DNA from: Chondrilla cf. caribensis
Taxonomy: Eukaryota; Porifera; Demospongiae; Chondrillida; Chondrillidae
Length of the DNA: 64,000 bases
Direction: 5' to 3'
NCBI GenBank assembly: GCA_964020155.1
Contig: OZ026554.1
Span: 4,910,327-4,974,326 of the forward strand
Position numbers and translations under genes: made by a program. Below the pieces are notes generated by a model, which was given only the letters and a program-made list of their open reading frames with translations, did not search any database and was not told where the DNA came from. Positions 50,228 to 64,000 of the stretch are shown in pieces. Within the stretch, counting starts at the first letter, position 1; each line of letters starts with the position of its first letter.

Positions 50228-50482
50228 GTATGCCCAAGACACACATGTATGTATATACATACTTGTATCCATGCACTGTGGGAGGTATGTATTGTACTGC
50301 GCATGTATCCTTGCTCCCTCCCCAGGACTCATCAGCTTGACGATGTGAGTGTTTGCATGTTGTGACATGCTGCAAGACTATTTGTGGGTGATGCCTGCTG
50401 ATCTTTCATGAGCATAATATTGTTTTACTTATGTATAGTACATGGGTATGTATACTTAACAAACATCACACATTTGTAGGCG

Positions 50483-50554
<72 letters not shown>

Positions 50555-51426
50555 ATTTTATTCATTACAAACTTCTCTTTCATTAGATCAACTATCTCAT
50601 GACTACTATTGAGTCAAAAAGTAAGTACATACATACATACTGTAGGTACATTAATACCATAGTGTGTCTGCATCAAGGTTATTTTGTACATGGGTACAAT
50701 ACTCATATGTATACTGTATCTGATGTGTACATGAGTGTTATCGTGGCAGGTGTAGTGTTGATGTAGTGTACTAGACCGGGCATTGTAGATTGATCCCTCT
50801 CACCTTGCAACTCGCTTGCAGTGAATGAGCTGGTCAAGCTTCACGAGGAGCACAGTCGTAGACCGGACGTGTTCGGGGACTCAGAAATGGAGCACCGAAT
50901 TGAGATCACAACCGGAGAGATCACTCAGGTACGTACATCTGAGAGGATTGCTGTCAGGCATGGGGTAGGGAAGGGAGTGTAGGGATAGTTCAGGGATTTT
51001 GAGTGTACGTACATTTCAGAGTGTTTGTCAAGTTTGGCAAGAAAGCTTGAGGAAGCTCAGTGAGGCATTCCAATATTTACATAGGTACATGTGTCTGAGT
51101 GTACTGCGTGTGTAGTGGACTGCAATGTCGTACTTGGTGTGGTGGTCATGTGCACATTATATTACATGTACTGTACAGTGCATACCTTATGTATATACGT
51201 ATATGGGCATTCATTCACTTTGCATAATATGTCATGTGTGCATACGTATGTAGATGTTCAATCGGGCAAAGAAGAATATTCAGAGTATTGCTGCTAAAGG
51301 GAAGGACGGCTCTGTTCATGAGAAGGCGATGGCAAAGAATGTCACTTCTGCAACTGCTCTGAGTCTTCAAGAACTCTCAGTGAAGTTTAGGAGACAGCAG
51401 GCTGAATACCTGAGAAGTATGTATAC

Positions 51427-51486
<60 letters not shown>

Positions 51487-52111
51487 TGATGTGTCTGTTA
51501 GTGGCTGAGACCATACAAGTGTATACATACGTACATACTGTGTATACATACATGCATACTATGACTGTCAAGTATTCTTCTCCAGGACTGAAGGCTCGAG
51601 AAGAGCTGTTGGTGAATCATGAGCTGAAGGCTGAAATAACCGAAGTCGAAGACAACCCGTTCACCGATGCTGAGCTGTTCTACGACATTGTGGGTTTTGT
51701 GTACTTTTCATCCATATACATACAGTACTTCACAAACGTGCACTTAATGTACAGTACATATACTGTGTGTATGCACACACACGTACTCACAGTAAACTCC
51801 GTTTCTATCGCATGTAGTCAGCCACAAAGCAGATTCGTTGCCTGTGCATCATGCATTCACACACTGCCTACTTTCTGTGGACGTACAGGGCTTTACTGAT
51901 GAGCAGGTACAGCAGGTTAGGGAGAACACAGTGTTGATTGCAGAGAGAGAGAAGGAGGTGACCGTCATCCTCCAGTCGATTCGTGAGATACACGAGATGT
52001 TCCAGGATATCGCCACGATGGTGGTGGAGCAGGGAACCATTCTGGATCGCATCGATTACAACATCGAACATGCTGCTGTACAGGTAGAAGAGGGCAGGCA
52101 ACAGTTGCAGA

Positions 52112-52184
<73 letters not shown>

Positions 52185-52561
52185 GGTGGGTGGGCGTGTG
52201 GGTGTGCTTGTGTGAGTGAGTGTACTATACAAATATACATGCATACATATATGCATACATGCATACATACATACGTACATACACATACATACATATATAC
52301 ATACATGCATACATACATACATATGTACGTACATACATACCTAAATACATACATACATACATACGTGTGTATTGTGAGTGTATGAGGGTGTGTATCATTA
52401 AAAGCTGAAGGAACGAACTGGTTGACCAACTTCACTTCCTTTCCTTTCAGGCTGAGAAGCACCAGAAGAGATCTATCAAGTTAATTGTCATATTTGTATT
52501 GATCATTCTTGTCGCTGCCGCCATCATCGGATTGGTCTTGTATCGGGTTTTGAAGAGTTGA
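49502..52561 (+). CDS. STX16: Syntaxin-16 (Qa-SNARE of the trans-Golgi network)
   Basis: STX16 mediates endosome-to-TGN vesicle fusion. Nine exons: 49502-49612, 49697-49779, 50326-50344, 50587-50620, 50822-50928, 51254-51416, 51586-51689, 51889-52113, 52451-52561; 957 bp, 318 aa, all phases consistent and close to human length. The N-terminus MAVRELTGEFIQLRNEF matches the family; PPEWTHQLDDINYL corresponds to the region after the first linker; EIEITT-like RIEITTGEITQ and the Habc helices follow; the SNARE motif spans about 207-270 with zero-layer Gln in VVEQGTILDRIDYN; a single C-terminal membrane anchor (LIVIFVLIILVAAAIIGLVL) closes it. Exon 3 is only 19 bp. The exon 8 donor lies inside a (GT)n run. 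AATAAA at 52661 is the likely polyA signal. Confidence 0.96.
50178..50224. repeat. (TG)n microsatellite in STX16 intron 2
   Basis: A nearly pure TG run of about 46 bp. Confidence 0.95.
50483..50553. repeat. (CA)n microsatellite in STX16 intron 3
   Basis: About 70 bp of CA, ending about 33 bp before exon 4. Confidence 0.95.
51430..51484. repeat. (TG)n microsatellite after STX16 exon 6
   Basis: Pure TG starting about 13 bp after the exon 6 donor. Confidence 0.95.
52114..52200. repeat. (GT)n microsatellite starting at the STX16 exon 8 donor
   Basis: The donor GT is the first unit of the run, followed by GGGT repeats and, further on (52245-52365), a (CATA)n run. Confidence 0.95.
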
Positions 52562-52660
52562 CTCTGCTGTGTGTACATACTGTACTGCATCCACAATGTA
52601 CCAGTAATGAAATACGTATGAACACGTACATACGTACCTATGTGTTTGCAATACAATGCA

Positions 52661-52666
52661 AATAAA
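52661..52666 (+). promoter_or_regulatory. STX16 polyadenylation signal AATAAA
   Basis: A canonical hexamer 100 bp after the stop codon. Confidence 0.6.
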
Positions 52667-52855
52667 ATGACTCGTCACGTGAAGTGCATGGACTGTGACT
52701 AGAAATACAGTATCGAATCCGATAGGCGCAATATTAGCCAACTGTGTTTCGATGATAAAAGTGGTAATTGTATATATAATGTCTCATGCTGATGTATGTA
52801 TGTACATGCATATGATAATCATCTACCTCATGTATCATTATGGATAATACGAATA

Positions 52856-52999
52856 CAGTGAATTCTTGTTAATATTAATCTGCCACTGCTTTATCCGCCA
52901 CAATTTTCAAGTACCAATGAATATCTAGTTAATCTGCCAAACTCGTTAATCCACCATATTCTTTGAAACAAATTGTGGCGGATTAACGAGTATTCACTG
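52856..52999. mobile_element. TA-flanked MITE, family 'CAGTGAATTC'
   Basis: 144 bp with ends TA|CAGTGAATTCTTGTTAAT and GGATTAACGAGTATTCACTG|TA. It lies between the convergent STX16 and adhesion GPCR genes and is a further family with the same end structure. Confidence 0.8.
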
Positions 53000-53203
53000 T
53001 ATTTAATAATTGATGAACGATAATAGGCATTCACACATGTATTAATTATAAATACAATCAAGAAATAGTAAGTACAGTGTATACATCAATTAAACTACTG
53101 CGTTATAAAAGTCACTGTAATTATTATTAAGAATAGAAATTAATAGGATACGAAATATACATACCTGCAGTTTATATCAGATTCTCTAAATATTAATGGA
53201 AAT

Positions 53204-58539
<5,336 letters not shown>

Positions 58540-58586
58540 CTACACAAGAAACAGACACAACAACGTATGGTTGGCAGGATATACGT

Positions 58587-58790
58587 ATACTGTAGGTAGG
58601 TAGGTGAGTGGGTAGGTGGGTAGGCAGATGGGTGGGTAGGTAGGTGGGTGGGTAGGTAGGTGGGTGGGTAGGTGGGTAGGCAGATGGGTGGGTAGGTGGA
58701 TGGGTGGGTAGGTGGATGGATGGGTAGGTAGGTAGGTGGGTAAGTAGGTAGGTAGGTAGGTAGGTAGGTACGTAGGTAGGTACGTATACT
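58587..58790. repeat. (GGTA/GGTG)n tetranucleotide-rich minisatellite
   Basis: GTAGGTGGGTAGGCAGATGG-type units, about 200 bp, immediately before the satellite array. Confidence 0.95.
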
Positions 58791-58795
58791 CTCTA

Positions 58796-61700
58796 GTCTC
58801 TTTAAAATATCAAGTTGACACGCCCCCTCTCTCATGACCTATGCGAAAAGGTGCTTAGCGTTTTCTCTCCTATACTCTCCCATACATTGAAGCACCTTCC
58901 AATGTAACTGGGGTTACAGGTCACCTATTGAGATGGGAATTGTTTCAAAAGTTAGCTCACGTCCCCTGCTAGGTCTGTCTAAAATATCAATTTGACACGC
59001 TCCCTCCCCCATGAGCTATACAAAAAGGTGCTTAGCGTTTTCTCTCCTATACTCTCCCATACATTGAAGCACCTTCCAATGTAACTGGGGTTACGGGTCA
59101 CCTATTGAGATGGGAATTGTTTCAGATGTTAGCTGACATCTCCAGCTAGGTCTCTCCAAAATATCAAGTCGACACGCCCCCTCCCCAATGAGCTACGCAA
59201 AAAGGTGCTTAGCATTTTCTCTCCTATACCCTCCCATACATTGAAAAAATATTAAGCACCTTCCAATGTAACTGGGGTTACGGGTCACCTATTGAGATGG
59301 GAATTGTTTCAAAAGTTAGTTCACATCCCCAGCTAGGTCTCTTTAAAATATCAAGTTGACACGCCCCTTCTCCCATGAGCTATGCAAAAAGGTGCTTAGC
59401 GTTTTCTCTCCTATACTCTCCCATACATTGAATCACCTTCCAATGTAACTGGGGTTACGGGTCACCTATTGAGATGGGAATTGTTTCAGAAGTTAGTTCA
59501 CGTCCCCTGCTAGCTCTGTCTAAACTATCAAGTTGACACGCCCCCTCCCCCATGAGCTATACAAAAAGGTGCTTAGTGTTTTCTCTCCTATACTCTACCA
59601 TACATTGAAAACATATTAAGCACCTTCCAATGTAGTCGAGGTTACGGGTCACCTATTGAGATGGGAATTGTTTCAAAAGTTAGCTCACGTCCCCTGCTAG
59701 GTCTGTCTAAATTATCACATTGACACGCCCCCTCCCCCATGAGCTATACAAAAAGGTGCTTAGCGTTTTCTCTCCTATACTCTCCCATACATTGAAAACA
59801 TATTAAGCACCTTCCAATGTAACTGGGGTTACGGGTCACCTATTGAGATGGGAATTGTTTCAGAAGTTAGTTCACATCCCCAGCTAAGTCTCTTTAAAAT
59901 ATCAAGTTGACACGCCCCCTCTCTCATGACCTATGCGAAAAGGTGCTTAGCGTTTTCTCTCCTATACTCTCCCATACATTGAATCACCTTCCAATGTAAC
60001 TGGGGTTACGGGTCACCTATTGAGATGGGAATTGTTTCAGAAGTTAGCTCACGTCCCCTGCTAGGTCTGTCTAAAATATCAATTTGACACGCTCCCTCCC
60101 CCATGAGCTATACAAAAAGGTGCTTAGCGTTTTCTCTCCTATACTCTCCCATACATTGAAGCACCTTCCAATGTAACTGGGGTTACGGGTCACCTATTGA
60201 GATGGGAATTGTTTCAGATGTTAGCTGACATCTCCAGCTAGGTCTCTCCAAAATATCAAGTCGACACGCCCCCTCCCCAATGAGCTACGCAAAAAGGTGC
60301 TTAGCGTTTTCTCTCCTATACCCTCCCATACATTGAAAAAATATTAAGCACCTTCCAATGTAACTGGGGTTACGGGTCACCTATTGAGATGGGAATTGTT
60401 TCAAAAGTTAGTTCACATCCCCAGCTAGGTCTCTTTAAAATATCAAGTTGACACGCCCCTTCTCCCATGAGCTATGCGAAAAGGTGCTTAGCGTTTTCTC
60501 TCCTATACTCTCCCATACATTGAAGCACCTTCCAATGTAACTGGGGTTACGGGTCACCTATTGAGATGGGCATTGTTTCAAAAGTTAGCTCACGTCCCCT
60601 GCTAGGTCTGTCTAAAATATCAATTTGACACGCTCCCTCCCCCATGAGCTATACAAAAAGGTGCTTAGCGTTTTCTCTCCTATACTCTCCCATACATTGA
60701 ATCACCTTCCAATGTAACTGGGGTTACGGGTCACCTATTGAGATGGGAATTGTTTCAGAAGTTAGTTCACGTTCCCTGCTAGGTCTGTCTAAAATATCAA
60801 GTTGACATGCCCCCTCTCTCATGACCTATGCGAAAAGGTGCTTAGCGTTTTCTCTCCTATACTCTCCCATACATTGAAGCACCTTCCAATGTAACTGGGG
60901 TTACGGGTCACCTATTGAGATGGGCATTGTTTCAAAAGTTAGCTCACGTCCCCTGCTAGGTCTGTCTAAAATATCAATTTGACACGCTCCCTCCCCCATG
61001 AGCTATACAAAAAGGTGCTTAGCGTTTTCTCTCCTATACTCTCCCATACATTGAATCACCTTCCAATGTAACTGGGGTTACGGGTCACCTATTGAGATGG
61101 GAATTGTTTCAGATGTTAGCTGACATCTCCAGCTAGGTCTCTCCAAAATATCAAGTTGACACGCCCCCTCCCCCATGAGCTATGCAAAACGGTGCTTAGC
61201 GTTTTCTCTCCTATACTCTCCCATACGGTACATTGAAAAAATATTAAGCACCTTCAAGTGTAACTGGGGTTACGGGTCACCTATTGAGATGGGAATTGTT
61301 TCAGATGTTAGCTGACATCTCCAGCTAGGTCTCTCCAAAATATCAAGTCGACACGCCCCCTCCCCAATGAGCTACGCAAAAATGTGCTTAGCGTTTTCTC
61401 TCCTATACCCTCCCATACATTGAAAAAATATTAAGCACCTTCCAATGTAGCTGGGGTTACGGGTCACCTATTGAGATGGGAATTGTTTCAGAAGTTAGTT
61501 CACATCCCCAGCTAGGTCTCTTTAAAATATCAAGTTGACACACCCCCTCTCTCATGACCTATGCGAAAAGGTGCTTAGCGTTTTCTCTCCTATACTCTCC
61601 CATACATTGAAGCACCTTCCAATGTAACTGGGGTTACGGGTCACCTATTGAGATGGGCATTGTTTCAAAAGTTAGCTCACGTCCCCTGCTAGGTCTGTCT

Positions 61701-63630
61701 AAAATATCAATTTGACACGCTCCCTCCCCCATGAGCTATACAAAAAGGTGCTTAGCGTTTTCTCTCCTATACTCTCCCATACATTGAATCACCTTCCAAT
61801 GTAACTGGGGTTACGGGTCACCTATTGAGATGGGAATTGTTTCAAAAGTTAGCTCACGTCCCCTGCTAGGTCTGTCTAAAATATCAATTTGACACGCTCC
61901 CTCCCCCATGAGCTATACAAAAAGGTGCTTAGCATTTTCTCTCCTATACTCTCCCATACATTGAAAAAATATTAAGCACCTTCCAATGTAGTTGGGGATA
62001 CGGGTCACCTATTGAGATAGGAATTGTTTCAAAAGTTAGCTCACGTCCCCTGCTAGGTCTGTCTAAAATATCAAGTTGACACGCCCCCTCCCCCATGAAC
62101 TATGCAAAATGGTGCTTAGCGTTTTCTCTCCTATCCTCTCCCATACATTGAAAAAATATTAAGCACCTTCCAATGTAACTGGGGTTACGGGTCACCTATT
62201 GAGATGGAAATTGGTTCAGAAGTTAGTTCACGTCCCCTTCTAGGTCTGTCTAAAATATCAAGTCGACACACCCCCTCCCCCATGAGCTATGCAAAAAGGT
62301 GCTTAGCGTTTTCTCTCCTATACTCTCCCATACGGTACATTGAAAAAATATTAAGCACCTTCCAATGTAACTGGGGTTACGGGTCACCTATTGAGATGGG
62401 AATTGTTTCAGATGTTAGCTGACATCTCCAGCTAGGTCTCTCCAAAATATCAAGTCGACACGCCCCCTCCCCAATGAGCTACGCAAAAAGGTGCTTAGCG
62501 TTTTCTCTCCTATATCCTCCCATACATTGAAAAAATATTAAGCACCTTCCAATGTAGCTGGGGTTACGGGTCACCTATTGAGATGGGAATTGTTTCAGAA
62601 GTTAGTTTACGTCCCTAGCTAGGTCTGTCTAAAATATCAAGTCGACACGCCCCCTCTCCCATGAGCTATGCGAAAAGGTGCTTAGCATTTTCTCTCCTAT
62701 ACTCTCCCATACATTGAAAAAATATTAAGCACCTTCCAATGTAACTGGGGTTACGGGTCACCTATTGAGATGGGAATTGGTTCAGAAGTTAGTTCACATT
62801 CCTAGCTAGGTCTGTCTAAAATATCAAGTCGACACACCCCCTCCCCCATGAGCTATGCAAAAAGGTGCTTAGCGTTTTCTCTCCTATACTCTCCCATACG
62901 GTACATTGAAAAAATATTAAGCACCTTCAAATGTAACTGGGGTTACGGGTCACCTATTGAGATGGGAATTGTTTCAGATGTTAGCTGACATCTCCAGCTA
63001 GGTCTCTCCAAAATATCAAGTCGACACGCCCCCTCCCCAATGAGCTACGCAAAAAGGTGCTTAGCGTTTTCTCTCCTATATCCTCCCATACATTGAAAAA
63101 ATATTAAGCACCTTCCAATGTAGCTGGGGTTACGGGTCACCTATTGAGATGGGAATTGTTTCAGAAGTTAGTTCACATCCCCAGCTAGGTCTCTTTAAAA
63201 TATCAAGTTGACACACCCCCTCCCCCATGAGCTATGCAAAAAGGTGCTTAGCGTTTTCTCTCCTATACTCTCCCATACATTGAAAAAATATTAAGCACCT
63301 TCCAATGTAGTTGGGGTTACGGGTCACCTATTGAGATGGGAATTGTTTCAGAAGTTAGCTCACATCCCCTGCTAGGTCTCTTCTAAATATCAAGTTGACA
63401 CGCCCCTTCTCTAATGAGCTATGCAAAAAGGTGCTTAGCGTTTTCTCTCCTATACTCTCCCATACATTGAAAACATATTAAGCACCTTCCAATGTAACTG
63501 GGGTTACGGGTCACCTATTGAGATGGGAATTGTTTCAGAAGTTAGTTCACGTCCCTAGCTAGGTCTGTCTAAATTATCAAGTCGACACGCCCCCTCCCCC
63601 ATGAGCTATGCAAAAAGGTGCTTAGCGTTT
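58796..63630. repeat. Satellite array, about 27 units of 177-195 bp
   Basis: The core GGTGCTTAGCGTTTTCTCTC recurs at about 58850, 59027, 59204, 59391, 59568 and so on to about 63616 (27 times by eye). Two length classes exist: short units (about 177 bp) and long units with an extra AAAAATATTA before AAGCACCTTCC. Units carry diagnostic blocks (CTCTCATGACCTATGCG, CCAATGAGCTACGC, CCCATGAGCTATAC) in a recurring order, indicating higher-order structure. Short reading frames in it are chance. It directly follows, in gene orientation precedes, the first GPCR exon found. Confidence 0.97.
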
Positions 63631-63639
63631 TTTCAAATT

Positions 63640-64000
63640 TGCACCTAACTACACTTATATATGAATGTACATACAAAAGTATACACATTTTTACATGTGG
63701 CATATGGGCACTGGGGAGAATTTTTGGTCGACATCAAAATGTATCTTTTTTGTTATCAGAAGGACCGTACTAGGTCCAGAAGTGTGACTGTGCATTCGGA
63801 TTTGAGCTATGATGCATCACGTGCACACAGGAGAGGCCGTGGTGACAACTCAAAAAATTAACATTTTTTGGCTTGTCACCACGAGGCTTATAGCGCACTC
63901 AGGACAATCAGAATGCTTCCGAAATTGTGTTGGTGAGTTAGGCATGGACACTAGGTAGCCCTTGGTGACCAGCCAAGAAATCTCAAATTGCTTAGGTGAT
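63640..64000. other. Right-edge sequence beyond the satellite
   Basis: Unique-looking sequence with no gene recognised. A short + strand open frame of about 66 codons (63661-63861) has no family resemblance. Confidence 0.4.

Overview
This is a window of animal nuclear DNA. The genes have GT-AG introns, many of them short, and encode metazoan protein types: an adhesion GPCR with a GPS site, CABIT/SAM adaptors, SLC7 transporters, syntaxin-16, a SAC1 phosphatase, proteasome beta5 and the CTD phosphatase FCP1. Genes are close together and some pairs share very short intergenic gaps. The non-coding DNA is full of (TG)n/(CA)n runs, minisatellites and small TA-flanked inverted-repeat elements. Together this suggests an early-branching invertebrate, most likely a sponge, but the species cannot be fixed from the sequence alone.

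Layout, left to right. 1-2000: the last exon of an unrecognised + strand gene and a - strand gene encoding a basic protein with repeated 'VW+P' motifs (possibly ZC3H3-like). 2114-3296 (-): a two-exon acylated Ser/Thr kinase of CAMK type. 3891-17885 (+): four intronless tandem genes for CABIT-domain adaptors (GAREM/THEMIS relatives). The first three end in a SAM domain; the fourth has no SAM and carries three YVNID repeats instead. A decayed copy of the kinase 5' end sits between adaptor genes 1 and 2, so the kinase/adaptor pair was apparently duplicated as a block. 19063-24994 (-): CTDP1/FCP1. 25368-30769 (-): SACM1L, for which I resolve 18 exons with consistent phase (599 aa). 30840-33071 (+): PSMB5, six exons, head to head with SACM1L with 70 bp between the two start codons. 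33536-49196 (-): four tandem SLC7 amino-acid transporter genes (A, B, C nearly identical; D older and diverged). 49502-52561 (+): STX16, nine exons including a 19-bp microexon. 53204-58539 (-): an adhesion GPCR whose 5' exons are not found. 58563-63640: tetranucleotide repeat, then a roughly 27-copy satellite of 177-195 bp units.

How the genes may work together. The kinase and adaptor cluster looks like a signalling neighbourhood: membrane-anchored kinase plus adaptors rich in tyrosine and proline docking motifs. SACM1L (PI4P turnover) and STX16 (TGN SNARE) are both Golgi/ER trafficking genes; CTDP1 and PSMB5 are housekeeping genes. I see no reason to read the whole window as one pathway. The strongest candidates for something undescribed are the four-gene CABIT array, with its docking-motif remodelling and gene-conversion tract, and the repeat landscape that intrudes on introns at splice sites.

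Exon boundaries were worked out by hand from splice consensus, reading phase and remembered family alignments; no search was run.
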